Notes: a model not told the origin generated them from the sequence alone. 64,000 nucleotides of DNA from Levilactobacillus acidifarinae DSM 19394 = JCM 15949 (GCF_001434835.1 NZ_AZDV01000026.1:62001-126000), one strand, 5' to 3'; numbered from the stretch's first letter, positions 8,478 to 18,191 are shown. Numbers and translations are program-made.

Positions 8478-8804
8478 TTAGAGACGGTGAATATCTAAAA
8501 CGCTACCGGTCTTAGCGTCGGCAATGAATTGATATTGGACCAGTTGGTCATCTTCATAGCGGGTGATGCCCCCGTAGTAGACGCGGGTCTTGACCGCGAA
8601 TTTTTGAAACGGCACGGTTTGCCGTTCAATCCAAGCCCCTTCAATGGGGGATTCTTGGCGAAATTGGCGCTTCACTTGATCCAAAATCGTATCTGGATCC
8701 AAATGGGTGAGACCGCTGAACAAGCGGGTGATGAAAATGCCCATGATGCCGCCGAGTACCCCGCCGAGACTTAATTGATAAAGTTGACCATTTTTAGCAG
8801 CCAT
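8478..8804 (-). CDS. Membrane-anchored protein with PepSY-like C-terminus, 108 aa
   Basis: ATG 8804 with a GAGG RBS. Residues 10-32 form one hydrophobic, glycine-rich helix (GGVLGGIMGIFITRLF). The C-terminal half (VYYGGITRYEDDQLVQYQFIADAKTGSVLDIHRL) has the beta pattern ending in tG.v..i typical of PepSY-type domains, but similarity is only by eye. It stands alone; an extended -10 (TGcTATACT, hexamer 8863-8868 on the minus strand) lies upstream. Function not known. Confidence 0.65.
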   Translation of the reverse strand: MAAKNGQLYQLSLGGVLGGIMGIFITRLFSGLTHLDPDTILDQVKRQFRQESPIEGAWIERQTVPFQKFAVKTRVYYGGITRYEDDQLVQYQFIADAKTGSVLDIHRL

Positions 8805-9104
8805 ACGACCGCCTCCTTAAGCAAATAGGTTATTGGGCAATGTTACCACCACTTCTGTCTTTAGTATAGCAATGATTGCGGGGAAGTTCCCGTAAAAAGC
8901 TAGAAAAAGCCGAAAAAGTTCGGTCGCCGTGGTTGGGGTGGCTGAGGGGGCACTTTAGACGCGGTGGCGACTGGTCAGAAACTGGGTGCGCCGGCGAAAG
9001 GAGTGTCAGGGTGTACGGTTGTAAACTTAAAGTTCGACAAGTTGCCTAAAAATGCTATAATGGTGGGCGTATATTTTTAAACTTAAATAAAGGAGTGTTG
9101 TTTT
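8805..9104. other. Intergenic region of 300 bp between divergent genes
   Basis: Holds the minus-strand -10 of the 108-aa gene (8863-8868) and, near the right end, the promoter of the thioredoxin-like gene. The middle (8890-9015) is G-rich on the plus strand, with no convincing gene, repeat or RNA. Confidence 0.5.
9033..9061 (+). promoter_or_regulatory. Promoter of the ytpP-ytpR unit
   Basis: Extended -10 TGcTATAAT (hexamer 9056-9061); a TTCGACA element sits at the -35 position (9033-9039). Confidence 0.7.
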
Positions 9105-9437
9105 ATGGAACAATTACCCAAGATGTCAGCGACGGAGTTAAAAGATGTTGTGAAGTCCGGCAAAACCATGCTGTTCTTCTCGGCCACCTGGTGCCCTGAT
9201 TGCACGTTCATTAAGCCCGCAATGCCGGCGATTGAAGCCGAATATCCCGATTTTAAGTTTATGGCGGTTGATCGTGACGAGAACATCGATTTAGCTGCTG
9301 AATTAAATGTTTTTGGTATTCCGAGTTTTATTGCCTACGCCGACGGTCAAGAAATTGGCCGGTTGGTAAACAAGGATCGTAAGACCCAGGCGGAAGTGGA
9401 AACGTTCATTAATTCGTTATCCACGCCTGCCGACTAA
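9105..9437 (+). CDS. ytpP: Thioredoxin-like protein, CPDC active site (YtpP-like)
   Basis: 110 aa. Thioredoxin fold with the active site WCPDC at about residues 27-31, a cis-Pro loop GIPSF at about 74 and a C-terminal helix. The Cys-Pro-Asp-Cys pair differs from CGPC of thioredoxin A, so its redox potential and partners may differ. Good RBS (AAGGAG). Located just before ytpR, sftA and murC, the same order as the Bacillus ytpP-ytpR-sftA-murC region, which supports the YtpP name. Its physiological substrate is unknown. Confidence 0.85.
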   Translation: MEQLPKMSATELKDVVKSGKTMLFFSATWCPDCTFIKPAMPAIEAEYPDFKFMAVDRDENIDLAAELNVFGIPSFIAYADGQEIGRLVNKDRKTQAEVETFINSLSTPAD

Positions 9438-9459
9438 ACCCGTTTGAAAGGATCCCGAC

Positions 9460-10101
9460 ATGTTAATTGCTAGTTACAATCCCCGTGAGTTAGGGGATAC
9501 TTTGATTGTCATCGTTGCACAAGATACGCCAGAACAGGCCCACACGGTCCGCGACGGTATCGCGCGGATTTATGATCCCGCGACCGAAAAGACCCTGGGG
9601 TACAACTTCTTAGCGGCCACCGAAATTTTACCCGCACTACAGGGCCAGGGCCAAGTGCCCCTCTCTACAGCCGACGTCGCGGCGCTAAACCAGGCGTTAG
9701 AGGCCGCCGGATTTGCTGGTGAATTGGTTGCCGAAACGCGGTCACGATTCGTGGTGGGGTACGTGAAAACGGCCACGCCACATCCCGATTCGGACCACCT
9801 GCTGGTGACCGAAACGGTGGTGGATAACGACCAGACGGTCCAAATCGTGAGTGGGTCACCGAACATGCAGGCCGACATCAAGGTGGTCGTTGCCAAGGTG
9901 GGGGCCATGATGCCCAACGGTTTGATCATCTGGCCCGGTGAGTTGCGCGGCGTGCCAAGTAACGGGATGATCTGTTCAGGACGTGAATTGGGCTTAGCGA
10001 ATGCACCCCAACGTCCTGGTGCGTTAATCTTGCCGGATGATTACCAGGTCGGTGATGACTTTGACTTCGACCGGGGTCAAACCATCTTCGTGGCCGACTA
10101 A
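9460..10101 (+). CDS. ytpR: YtpR family tRNA-binding domain protein
   Basis: 213 aa. Residues about 1-85 form the small N-terminal domain found in YtpR proteins; residues about 95-200 form an EMAP/Arc1-type tRNA-binding OB fold, with VGYVKTATPHPDSDHLLVTE, IVSGSPNM and LRGVPSNGMICSGRELG, the same motifs as the N-terminus of PheT. It probably binds structured RNA; no enzymatic activity is known. AAAGGA RBS, 22 bases after the thioredoxin-like gene, so co-transcribed with it. Confidence 0.92.
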   Translation: MLIASYNPRELGDTLIVIVAQDTPEQAHTVRDGIARIYDPATEKTLGYNFLAATEILPALQGQGQVPLSTADVAALNQALEAAGFAGELVAETRSRFVVGYVKTATPHPDSDHLLVTETVVDNDQTVQIVSGSPNMQADIKVVVAKVGAMMPNGLIIWPGELRGVPSNGMICSGRELGLANAPQRPGALILPDDYQVGDDFDFDRGQTIFVAD

Positions 10102-10147
10102 TGCGGTTATTTCAACGAAAAGACAAACTGTCTAAGAAATGTTAGGG

Positions 10148-10184
10148 AAAGCGGGTCAGGCCTTGTCGCCAACCCGTTTTTTTG
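10148..10184 (+). terminator. Probable terminator after ytpR
   Basis: Imperfect stem AGCGGGT...ACCCGTTTTTTT with a long loop and seven T. Weaker than other terminators of the window. Confidence 0.6.
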
Positions 10185-10192
10185 TGTACAAT
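10163..10192 (+). promoter_or_regulatory. Probable promoter of sftA
   Basis: TTGTCG (10163-10168), an 18-base spacer and TACAAT (10187-10192). It partly overlaps the ytpR terminator. The transcript would have a leader of about 110 bases with a small GCGTC/GACGC hairpin. Confidence 0.5.
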
Positions 10193-10308
10193 AGGGAAGA
10201 TTAGCAACGATAGCGAGTTGCCAATGGAATCGGGGAATGCGTCTTTGCGACGCCCGCTCCTCTGAAAAGATAAAACTGACGCGCACCTGGCGTCAAGGAG
10301 GATGCCAC

Positions 10309-12984
10309 ATGGAACACTATGATGGGCCGGCGTTTTACCGTAAATTTCCGGTAAAACCAACCCCTGTACAACACGAAGAACCCTTAACCCAACGGGCAGC
10401 CTCACAGGTCAAGCACCGACAGGAACGTAATGCCCGAACGCAGCGAGAAGCGGAAGCGGCGCACGCTGCGGTTAAAAACTTACAACCAACCACCACGACC
10501 AAATCACAACCAAGTCAGCCGGCTAGTGGGAGTTATCGCCCGTTTCAGGTCACCGAAATTCCCCGTCAGCTGCATTGGTCGTCCCAGCAGACCACCCCGC
10601 AACGGCAGCGTTACCAACGGTTGATCGACCGGTTACATAAGCCGTTGGCGTCGTTTTTCACCTTTGGCCAACCGGGGGAGACCGCACCGGCAAGTGAAAC
10701 GCCCACGGTGGTCTTTACACCGAGCGTCTCGTCTGCAGCGACGTCTGGGAGCACGACGAGCTTAACGGCTAGTGCGACCACGCAATTGGCGACGCCGACT
10801 AGCCAGGCGATCGCTGAGCCCGCACGTTCCGCACAGGCAAGCGAGCAGTCGGTGACTAATCAATCGGCGAAGATGAGCATCTCGACGCAACCGCCAGTGT
10901 CCGCTTCGCTGAGCGCCACCACCGTGACAACCAGTACGGTGACGGCCGCCCAATTCGTGGAACCGATCCCCACCGAGATTATTTATCCGAGTGCGTCGGC
11001 CACACGCTTAGAAGTGGCGTCGACGACCGATCCGGTGAGTGCCGCGACGAGTAGTGTGTCGGACGTTACGACGCCCACTCGGCGGCCCGTCGACTATCTG
11101 CCGGTGGGAACGCCCGTTGCGGCCCCTAAGGCGGTCAAGACGACGGCAGTAGCGGATGTTTCGGAATCAGAAAGTAAGACCAGCACCAGCGACCGGGACG
11201 TTCAACGGTTGCTGGACCGCACTGAAGAATCTACGGCGAGTGCCCCGGCAACGGGATCCAGTCAGTCGCTGAGCACCAGTCAGGCGACCGAACCCGTCAA
11301 CACCACGTCAGCCGGCGCCCCAACCAGTGCGACCGCGACGCAAGTTTCGGCGTCCGCGTCAGCGACGCCCAGTCAAACATCAGCCGCGCCGACACCGAAG
11401 GCTAAGCCCCGACGTGGGTTAGGCATGGCGTTGGGGGATATCATGCAAGAAGAGGGGAACGACCAGCGGGACCTGGCCCTCTTTGCCGACGCGCCAACGA
11501 CCGCACCAGTGACGCCGACCGAGGCGGCCCCGACCCGGGGCTATCACTTCCCGGATCTGAGCCTGTTACCGAAGCCGGTGATTCCGGACGAGGCGGCTTT
11601 AGACGAATGGATCGAACATCAAGGGGAGGTCCTCGACGCAACCCTGCAGGCCTTTCACGTGGATGCGCACGTCACCGACTGGACCGTGGGGCCCACGGTC
11701 ACCCAATTTCAAATCAGCCTCGCGCTAGGGGTCAAGGTCAATAAGATCACCAACTTAAACGATGACCTGAAACTGGCCTTAGCAGCGAAGGATATCCGGA
11801 TCGAAGCCCCAATTCCGGGCAAGACCACGGTCGGTATCGAAATTCCGAACCTGAAGTCGCGACCGGTCATGCTGTCCGAGATCCTGAATTCGACGGCCTT
11901 TAAACAGAGCGATTCCCCCCTGACCGTGGCCCTCGGGGTCGACCTCTTCGGCAAACCACAGGTCACCGACCTGCGGAAGATGCCGCACGGCTTGATTGCC
12001 GGGGCTACCGGTTCCGGGAAGAGTGTCTTCATTAATTCGTTACTGTTGTCGATCCTCTACAAGGCCAATCCGCAACAGGTCAAGTTGTTGTTGATCGACC
12101 CGAAGGCCGTGGAAATGGCGCCGTACGACGGGTTACCCCATCTGTTGGCACCGGTGATTTCCGATCCCAAGGCCGCGGCGGCCGCCCTCAAGTGGGTCGT
12201 CACCGAAATGGATCAACGTTACGAAAAACTCGCCGCTGCGGGTGTCCGCAATATCGAGCAGTTTAATGATCGGGCGGACGCCAACGACGAACCCGGTTTA
12301 AAGATGCCGTACATCGTGATCATTATCGACGAATTGGCCGATTTGATGATGATGGCGGCCAGCGAGGTTCAAGACTACATCGTGCGGATCACCCAGAAGG
12401 CCCGCGCCGCCGGCATTCATTTGCTAGTGGCCACGCAACGGCCGAGTGTCGACATCGTGACCGGGACCATCAAGAACAACATTCCCACGCGAATCGCGTT
12501 CATGGTCTCCAGTCAGATCGATTCGCGGACGATTCTGGACACCACCGGGGCCGAAAGCCTACTGGGCCGCGGCGATATGCTCTACCTGGGTAACGGGGCC
12601 AGCCAGCCGATGCGGTTGCAAGGCGCCTACGTCGAGGCCGAGGTGGATCGCGTCACCGACTTCGTCCGGACCCAGGGAAAGCCCCAATACGCGTTCGAGC
12701 CAAAAGGTTTGTTACAAAAAGAAACCAACGAAGAGAACCAAGACGAGCTCTTACCGGAAGTTTTGCAGTATATTTCCCAGGAAAAAACCGTCTCGACTTC
12801 CAAGCTTCAACGGGTCTTTTCCATCGGGTATAATCGGGCCGCTAACCTCATCGACGACCTAGAACAACGGCATTACGTCTCACCCCAACATGGGTCAAAA
12901 CCCCGTGAAGTTTACCTGACGCCGGACGATTTGGGCAAAGATCTGCCCGAACCCCATGACCAGGGTGCACCTTTTTCATCTTAA
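10309..12984 (+). CDS. sftA: Soluble FtsK/SpoIIIE-type DNA translocase (SftA)
   Basis: 891 aa ATP-driven double-stranded DNA pump acting at the division septum to clear chromosome ends. There is no N-terminal membrane domain, which together with the ytpR-sftA-murC order points to SftA (YtpS), not SpoIIIE. Residues 1-60 are charged; about 65-400 are a low-complexity Ser/Thr/Ala/Pro/Gln linker; the motor follows, with Walker A GATGSGKS at about 565 and Walker B IIIIDELADLM at about 669; a winged-helix gamma domain (about 815-870, TSKLQRVFSIGYNRAANLID) recognises the orienting DNA sequences. ATG 10309 is preceded by GGAGG; an earlier ATG at 10237 has no RBS. The linker is longer than I would expect. 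Confidence 0.92.
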   Translation: MEHYDGPAFYRKFPVKPTPVQHEEPLTQRAASQVKHRQERNARTQREAEAAHAAVKNLQPTTTTKSQPSQPASGSYRPFQVTEIPRQLHWSSQQTTPQRQRYQRLIDRLHKPLASFFTFGQPGETAPASETPTVVFTPSVSSAATSGSTTSLTASATTQLATPTSQAIAEPARSAQASEQSVTNQSAKMSISTQPPVSASLSATTVTTSTVTAAQFVEPIPTEIIYPSASATRLEVASTTDPVSAATSSVSDVTTPTRRPVDYLPVGTPVAAPKAVKTTAVADVSESESKTSTSDRDVQRLLDRTEESTASAPATGSSQSLSTSQATEPVNTTSAGAPTSATATQVSASASATPSQTSAAPTPKAKPRRGLGMALGDIMQEEGNDQRDLALFADAPTTAPVTPTEAAPTRGYHFPDLSLLPKPVIPDEAALDEWIEHQGEVLDATLQAFHVDAHVTDWTVGPTVTQFQISLALGVKVNKITNLNDDLKLALAAKDIRIEAPIPGKTTVGIEIPNLKSRPVMLSEILNSTAFKQSDSPLTVALGVDLFGKPQVTDLRKMPHGLIAGATGSGKSVFINSLLLSILYKANPQQVKLLLIDPKAVEMAPYDGLPHLLAPVISDPKAAAAALKWVVTEMDQRYEKLAAAGVRNIEQFNDRADANDEPGLKMPYIVIIIDELADLMMMAASEVQDYIVRITQKARAAGIHLLVATQRPSVDIVTGTIKNNIPTRIAFMVSSQIDSRTILDTTGAESLLGRGDMLYLGNGASQPMRLQGAYVEAEVDRVTDFVRTQGKPQYAFEPKGLLQKETNEENQDELLPEVLQYISQEKTVSTSKLQRVFSIGYNRAANLIDDLEQRHYVSPQHGSKPREVYLTPDDLGKDLPEPHDQGAPFSS

Positions 12985-13040
12985 AATGAATAGTCCTCAC
13001 CTCCTTTAAGGGACGAGTTCTTTTATGGGGGTGGGGGATA

Positions 13041-13049
13041 TGCTAAAAT
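13041..13049 (+). promoter_or_regulatory. Extended -10 promoter of murC
   Basis: TGcTAAAAT, hexamer 13044-13049, about 74 bases before the murC start; no good -35. Confidence 0.5.
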
Positions 13050-13122
13050 AAATGAAGAGCGACTCGTCAGGAACTTTAGGTATTGGAGTTGAACCGAGTT
13101 GAGTAGAAAAGAGGATCATTTA

Positions 13123-14454
13123 ATGGATAACGCAACGGTGTACCATTTTGTCGGAATTAAAGGATCAGGGATGAGTGCCCTCGCCCTGATTTTACATGAT
13201 AAGGGTTTTAAGGTTCAGGGGTCAGATATCACGCAGTATACGTTTACCCAACGCGGGTTGGAACAGGCGAAGATCAAGGTTATGCCTTTCGACGAAGCCA
13301 ACATCCACGAGGGCTTGACGGTGATCGCGGGGAACTCCTTTACGGATGACCATCCCGAAATCAAGAAGGCTCGCGAAATGGGCCTGCCCGTCTACCGTTA
13401 CCACGAATTCTTAGGTCACCTGATCGAAGGCTACACCAGTATCGGGGTGGCCGGGGCTCACGGGAAGACCAGTACCACGGGTCTGTTATCCCACGTCTTA
13501 AGTGGCGTGGCACCGACGTCTTACCTGATTGGTGATGGAACCGGGAAGGGCACGCCGAACGCGCGGTTCTTCGTCTACGAAGCCGACGAATACCGGCGGC
13601 ACTTCCTGGCCACCAAGCCAGACTACGCCATCATGACCAACATCGACTTCGATCACCCCGACTATTACAAGGGAATCGACGACGTCTACAGCGCCTTTGA
13701 AACCTGGTCTAATCAGGTCAAGAAGGGCATCTTTGCCTGGGGCGACGATCCCGAATTGCGGAAGCTCAAGACCGACGTACCGGTGTACTACTACGGGACC
13801 AAGGATCGCGACGACTTCCAAGCCAAGAACATCAAGCGCTCGACCACGGGTTCGAACTTTGACGTTTACCATGACGGTGAACTCTTAGGCAACTTTGAAA
13901 TTCACTTGTACGGCGAACACAACGTACTGAACAGTTTGGCCGTCATCGCCGTGGCCTACTTTGAAAAGGTCAACATGGACGAAATCAAACACGAATTAGC
14001 CGATTTCAAGGGCGTTAAGCGTCGGTTCACCGAACGGAAGATGGCCGACATGACCATCATCGACGACTACGCGCACCATCCATCCGAAATTAAGGCCACG
14101 TTGGACGCTGCCCGGCAAAAGTATCCGGACAAGGAAATTATTGCCGTCTTCCAGCCACATACGTTTAGCCGGACGATTGCCTTGATGGACGACTTTGCCA
14201 AGAGCCTGAACTTAGCGGATAAGGTTTACCTGACCAACATCTTCAGTTCCGCGCGGGAAAGTCACGGGGCCGTGTCCAGTAAGGACCTTGCCGCCAAGAT
14301 CACTAAGGGTGGCGAGATCCTGACGGTCGACAACATGTCGCCGTTACTGGATTATCACGATGCCGTGGTGGTCTTCATGGGTGCCGGTGACGTGCAGAAG
14401 TACGAACGGTCTTACGAAGAATTACTGAGTCATTTATCACTGAAAAACAACTAA
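13123..14454 (+). CDS. murC: UDP-N-acetylmuramate--L-alanine ligase
   Basis: 443 aa. Adds the first L-Ala to UDP-MurNAc in cytoplasmic peptidoglycan precursor synthesis. N-terminal Rossmann domain [14 protein letters not shown]; Mur-ligase P-loop [12 protein letters not shown] at about residue 111; central [10 protein letters not shown] and [11 protein letters not shown]-terminal ligase domain with [10 protein letters not shown] and [12 protein letters not shown] 13123 is preferred because GAGGA lies upstream and the family starts near here; a TTG eight codons earlier is possible. It follows sftA as in Bacillus but has its own promoter and terminator. Confidence 0.96.
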   Translation: MDNATVYHFVGIKGSGMSALALILHDKGFKVQGSDITQYTFTQRGLEQAKIKVMPFDEANIHEGLTVIAGNSFTDDHPEIKKAREMGLPVYRYHEFLGHLIEGYTSIGVAGAHGKTSTTGLLSHVLSGVAPTSYLIGDGTGKGTPNARFFVYEADEYRRHFLATKPDYAIMTNIDFDHPDYYKGIDDVYSAFETWSNQVKKGIFAWGDDPELRKLKTDVPVYYYGTKDRDDFQAKNIKRSTTGSNFDVYHDGELLGNFEIHLYGEHNVLNSLAVIAVAYFEKVNMDEIKHELADFKGVKRRFTERKMADMTIIDDYAHHPSEIKATLDAARQKYPDKEIIAVFQPHTFSRTIALMDDFAKSLNLADKVYLTNIFSSARESHGAVSSKDLAAKITKGGEILTVDNMSPLLDYHDAVVVFMGAGDVQKYERSYEELLSHLSLKNN

Positions 14455-14466
14455 AGTTAACTGACG

Positions 14467-14494
14467 AAGGGATGGCTACGGCCGTCCCTTTTTT
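14467..14494 (+). terminator. Terminator of murC
   Basis: AAGGGA-t-GGC hairpin with GCC-g-TCCCTT around a TACG loop, followed by T6. Confidence 0.9.
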
Positions 14495-14579
14495 AGTGGC
14501 GTGTCCGGCGCCCAGTTTAACTAATTTTGACCAATAACGATGACTTTCAGATAGATTATTGGCCCTTTGTGAATAGATT

Positions 14580-14588
14580 TGGTAGAAT
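14580..14588 (+). promoter_or_regulatory. Extended -10 promoter of the BI-1 gene
   Basis: TGgTAGAAT (hexamer 14583-14588). The 80-base leader downstream carries a small ACTGG/CCAGT hairpin near 14613-14630. Confidence 0.5.
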
Positions 14589-14669
14589 ATATCTTAGTAA
14601 ATTTAAAGAGTGGTTACTGGTTTACCCAGTAGCTAAGTCGGGAATTGATTTGAAAGAAGGAGCGCTTTT

Positions 14670-15365
14670 ATGAACAATTTTCAACAACAGCCCCGTGAAA
14701 CGATTAATACCCAAGTCGGCCTGAACGCCTTTTTGACCCGGATGTTCGGTTGGATGGGGGCTTCAGTCTTAGTATCCGCCTTGACGGCCTACCTGATGGT
14801 GGCTAGCAATGTGCGGTTAGGTAGTGGGGGCATGTTAGTTGCCTTGATTGCTTGGTTTATCTTACCGTTTGTGATCTCGGGTCAGTCCATGAAGCGGCCA
14901 ACCACCGCCATCGTGGGGTTGATGGTCTACGCGGTCTTGACCGGAGCGGTCGTGTCGATGTACGCCTACGTGTACACCGGTGCCGCGATGGCCGGAGCGT
15001 TCGTTTCCAGTGCCGCCGTGTTCTTAACCATGGCGACCATCGGGTTAACGACCAAGCGTGACTTATCCCGGATCGGGACGCAAGCCACGGCCGCGTTGAT
15101 CGGGTTGATCGTCGCCATGATCATCAACATGTTCTTGCGGAGTAGCATGATTGCGTTGATCTTCTCGTTTATCGCCGTGATTATCTTTGCGGCCTTGACC
15201 GCGTGGGATACGCAGAAAATGCAAAAGATGTACTTACAATACGGTGATCAGGTGTCCATGACGGGGCTCGCCATTAACGGGGCCTTACAATTGTACTTGG
15301 ACTTCGTCAACCTGTTCTTACAACTGTTACAAATCTTCGGGATCTTTGGTGGCAGCCGCGACTAA
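14670..15365 (+). CDS. Bax inhibitor-1 / YccA family membrane protein
   Basis: 231 aa with seven hydrophobic helices, the BI-1 family layout. The N-terminus has LNAFLTRMFGWMGASVLVSAL; the C-terminal part has AALTAWDTQKMQKMYLQYGD, where the conserved Asp of the pH-sensing pair lies, and ends with ALQLYLDFVNLFLQLLQIFG, typical of bacterial BI-1 (YetJ/YccA). Bacterial homologues conduct calcium in a pH-dependent manner or interact with FtsH; the role here is inferred only at family level. AAGGAG RBS, single-gene unit with its own terminator. Confidence 0.92.
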   Translation: MNNFQQQPRETINTQVGLNAFLTRMFGWMGASVLVSALTAYLMVASNVRLGSGGMLVALIAWFILPFVISGQSMKRPTTAIVGLMVYAVLTGAVVSMYAYVYTGAAMAGAFVSSAAVFLTMATIGLTTKRDLSRIGTQATAALIGLIVAMIINMFLRSSMIALIFSFIAVIIFAALTAWDTQKMQKMYLQYGDQVSMTGLAINGALQLYLDFVNLFLQLLQIFGIFGGSRD

Positions 15366-15398
15366 GGTTCACTAAGCCCGTTGAAACGAAGTGTTAGG

Positions 15399-15427
15399 AG
15401 TCCTGGCCGCGTGCCGGGACTTTTTTT
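15399..15427 (+). terminator. Terminator of the BI-1 gene
   Basis: AGTCCTGGC pairs with GCCGGGACT (one T-G pair) around a short loop, followed by a T run. Confidence 0.88.
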
Positions 15428-15470
15428 GTGGGGCAGCACCTAGGTTTTGTTTCGGGTTTGCCCGTTTTTT

Positions 15471-15479
15471 TGGTAAAAT
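15471..15479 (+). promoter_or_regulatory. Extended -10 promoter of polA
   Basis: TGgTAAAAT, hexamer 15474-15479, about 55 bases before the polA start. Confidence 0.5.
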
Positions 15480-15533
15480 AGAGCCAGAATATGCGAACGC
15501 GACGGCGGTTAAGTTGCGTGAAAGGAGCCCATT

Positions 15534-18191
15534 ATGGCGGAGAAACGATTATTATTGATCGACGGGAACAGTGTGGCCTTTAAGGCATTTTTTGCCTTGT
15601 ATAATTCCCTGAGCCGGTTTACCAACGGTGAGGGATTACACACCAATGCCATTTACGGCTTCAATACGATGCTAGAAACCATGTTAGATAACGTTAATCC
15701 AACTCACGTGCTGGTAGCCTTTGATGCCGGCAAGGTGACGTTTCGGACTAAAATGTACGATAATTACAAGGGCGGCCGGGCCAAGACGGCCCCGGAACTC
15801 TCCGAACAATTTCCCTACCTAAGGGACCTCTTAACGGCCCGGGGCATTAAGACCTACGAGTTGCCCGACTACGAAGCCGACGACATCATTGGAACCACGG
15901 CCAAGCGTGCCGAGAAAGCCGGTTTCACGACCACGATTGTGACCGGGGACCGGGACCTGACCCAACTGGCCGACGAGCGCACCACGGTGGCGATTTCGAA
16001 AAAGGGCGTTAGCGAGATCGAACGCTACACCCCGGCCTACGTCAAGGAAAAGCTGGGCGTCACGCCCGAACAGATCATTGATATCAAGGGGCTTAGGGGC
16101 GACACGTCCGACAACTATCCCGGTGTGACCGGCGTGGGGCCGAAACGGGCTGTCGACCTGATCGACAAGTACGGCAGCGTCGAAGGGGTTTACGACCACA
16201 TCGACGAAATCACCGCCAAGAAGCTTAAGGAACACTTGGTTGAAGATCACGCTAACGCCGTTTTGTCGAAAAAATTAGCGACGATCAACCGCGACGCACC
16301 GGTGGACCTGACGCTAGACGATTTGGTCTACAACGGCCCCGACATGGACGCGTTGGTGGCTTTTTATCAACAAATGGACTTCCGGAAGTTCCTTCAGGGT
16401 CTGTCCGTGGACGGCGAAACGCCCAGTGCCTTACCCGGCTTGGCGGACATCGCCTACACCGAGTTAACAGCGGACAACCTCAATAGCGTTCAGTTGGACG
16501 GGGAGTGTGCCTTCTACCTGGAAATGGACGGGGACAATTACCACCTGGCCGAGTTTGCCGGGTTCGTGATTGGTGCTCAGGATCACTGGTGGGTCAGTCG
16601 CGACGTGCGGTTGTTACAACAGGAACCACTGAAAGGGTATCTGGAAGACGCACAACGGCCTAAGCAGGTCTTTGACGCCAAGCGGACCTACGTGGGCTTA
16701 AACCGGCTGAACATCACCTTAACCGGGGTCGACGGGGACCTACTATTGGCCTCGTATCTGTTGAACACCTACGATAACAGTAACGACCTGGGCCGCGTGG
16801 CCGCCGAACACGGTTACGATCAGGTGGAGACCGACGAAGACGTCTACGGCCGGGGCGCTAAACGCGCGATTCCGGACGACGATCCCGTCTTCTTCAGTCA
16901 TCTCGCGCGCAAGGCCCGCGCCATCGAACACCTCAAGGCGCAACTTTTCAAGGATCTGGAGACTAACGACCAGGTTAAACTGTACCGGGAGATCGAACTG
17001 CCGATGGCCTTCGTGTTGGCCCGGATGGAAATTGCCGGGATCACGGTGGATGCCGGGGAGCTCGAAGCCATGGGCAGCAAGTTTAGCGAGCAGTTGGCCG
17101 AAATCGAACAAACGATTTATAACGAGGCCGGTGAAGAATTCAATATCGGCTCACCCAAGCAACTGGGCCACATCCTGTTTGAAAAGATGGGATTGCCGGT
17201 CATCAAGAAGACCAAGACCGGGTACTCCACGGCCGTGGGCGTCTTGGAGAAACTGGCGGCTGATGCGCCAATCGCCGAGAATATCTTGAAGTACCGCAAG
17301 ATTGCCAAGATCCAGTCGACCTACGTGGAAGGGCTGTTAAAGGTGATCCACCCCGACGACCACAAGGTCCACACCCGTTACCTGCAGACGCTGACCCAGA
17401 CCGGGCGGCTGTCGTCCGTGGACCCGAACTTACAAAACATTCCGGTTCGTAGCGAGGAAGGCAAGGCGATTCGTAAGGCCTTTATTCCGCGGCACCCGGG
17501 CTGGCAGATTTTCTCGTCCGACTACTCGCAGATTGAACTGCGGGTGTTGGCCCACATGAGTCACGACGCCAACATGCAGGAAGCCTTCAGGGAAGGCCAA
17601 GACATTCACGCCGCCACCGCCCGGCGGATCTTTAAGCTGGGACCCGATGAAGAGGTCACGCCGAACATTCGGCGGCAAGCTAAGGCGGTCAACTTTGGGA
17701 TCGTCTACGGCATCAGTGATTTTGGGTTGTCCCAAAACATTGGCATTCCCCGCAAACAAGCAAAACAATTTATTGACACCTACTTCGAGGAATATCCGGG
17801 CGTTAAGGCCTACACGGAACGGATGGTTCAACTGGCCCACGAACAGGGCTACGTCGAGACCATCGCGCACCGCCGGCGGTACTTACCGGACATCAATTCC
17901 CGTAACTTTAACCAACGGTCCTTTGCCGAACGGACGGCCATGAACACGCCGATCCAGGGGAGTGCGGCGGACATCATCAAGATTGCGATGATCCGGATGG
18001 AAGACGCCATTAAGGACTTGCAGGCCACCATGCTGTTACAGGTCCACGATGAACTGATCTTCGAGGCGCCCGCTGAAGAAATGGCGACGTTAGAAAAACT
18101 GGTCCCGAAGATCATGGATTCGGCCGTGCCACTGGAGATTCCGTTAAAGGTCGACAGCCATTACGGGCCGACCTGGTACGACGTGAAGTAG
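15534..18191 (+). CDS. polA: DNA polymerase I
   Basis: 885 aa, full length. Fills gaps and removes RNA primers. Residues 1-300 form the 5'-3' flap nuclease (LLIDGNSVAFKAFFAL, YEADDIIGT, TGDRDLTQL, IKGLRGDTSDNYPGV). Residues about 310-470 are the vestigial 3'-5' exonuclease domain: the segment aligning with the DTET motif reads FYLEMD, so proofreading is probably absent, as in other Firmicutes. The polymerase domain has motif A DYSQIELRVLAHMS, motif B RRQAKAVNFGIVYG and motif C LQVHDELIFEAP. First gene of a run polA-mutM-coaE-nrdR-dnaB-dnaI with short gaps, a repair and replication operon. Confidence 0.97.
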   Translation: MAEKRLLLIDGNSVAFKAFFALYNSLSRFTNGEGLHTNAIYGFNTMLETMLDNVNPTHVLVAFDAGKVTFRTKMYDNYKGGRAKTAPELSEQFPYLRDLLTARGIKTYELPDYEADDIIGTTAKRAEKAGFTTTIVTGDRDLTQLADERTTVAISKKGVSEIERYTPAYVKEKLGVTPEQIIDIKGLRGDTSDNYPGVTGVGPKRAVDLIDKYGSVEGVYDHIDEITAKKLKEHLVEDHANAVLSKKLATINRDAPVDLTLDDLVYNGPDMDALVAFYQQMDFRKFLQGLSVDGETPSALPGLADIAYTELTADNLNSVQLDGECAFYLEMDGDNYHLAEFAGFVIGAQDHWWVSRDVRLLQQEPLKGYLEDAQRPKQVFDAKRTYVGLNRLNITLTGVDGDLLLASYLLNTYDNSNDLGRVAAEHGYDQVETDEDVYGRGAKRAIPDDDPVFFSHLARKARAIEHLKAQLFKDLETNDQVKLYREIELPMAFVLARMEIAGITVDAGELEAMGSKFSEQLAEIEQTIYNEAGEEFNIGSPKQLGHILFEKMGLPVIKKTKTGYSTAVGVLEKLAADAPIAENILKYRKIAKIQSTYVEGLLKVIHPDDHKVHTRYLQTLTQTGRLSSVDPNLQNIPVRSEEGKAIRKAFIPRHPGWQIFSSDYSQIELRVLAHMSHDANMQEAFREGQDIHAATARRIFKLGPDEEVTPNIRRQAKAVNFGIVYGISDFGLSQNIGIPRKQAKQFIDTYFEEYPGVKAYTERMVQLAHEQGYVETIAHRRRYLPDINSRNFNQRSFAERTAMNTPIQGSAADIIKIAMIRMEDAIKDLQATMLLQVHDELIFEAPAEEMATLEKLVPKIMDSAVPLEIPLKVDSHYGPTWYDVK

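Noticed and set aside
9011-9049. 12-codon ORF (GTG) after an AAAGGAG sequence
   Set aside because: It overlaps the promoter of the thioredoxin-like gene, so it cannot be translated from that transcript; probably chance.
16490-16560. DGE in the PolI exonuclease domain as a DxE proofreading motif
   Set aside because: Alignment by eye places FYLEMD at the motif I position, with Asp replaced by Tyr; the DGE lies a few residues earlier and looks accidental.
16743-17111. Long open frame on the minus strand inside polA, and many like it (13498-13872, 17430-17870, 20848-21246)
   Set aside because: They lie wholly within confident genes, lack RBS and family motifs, and are expected in GC-rich coding DNA.
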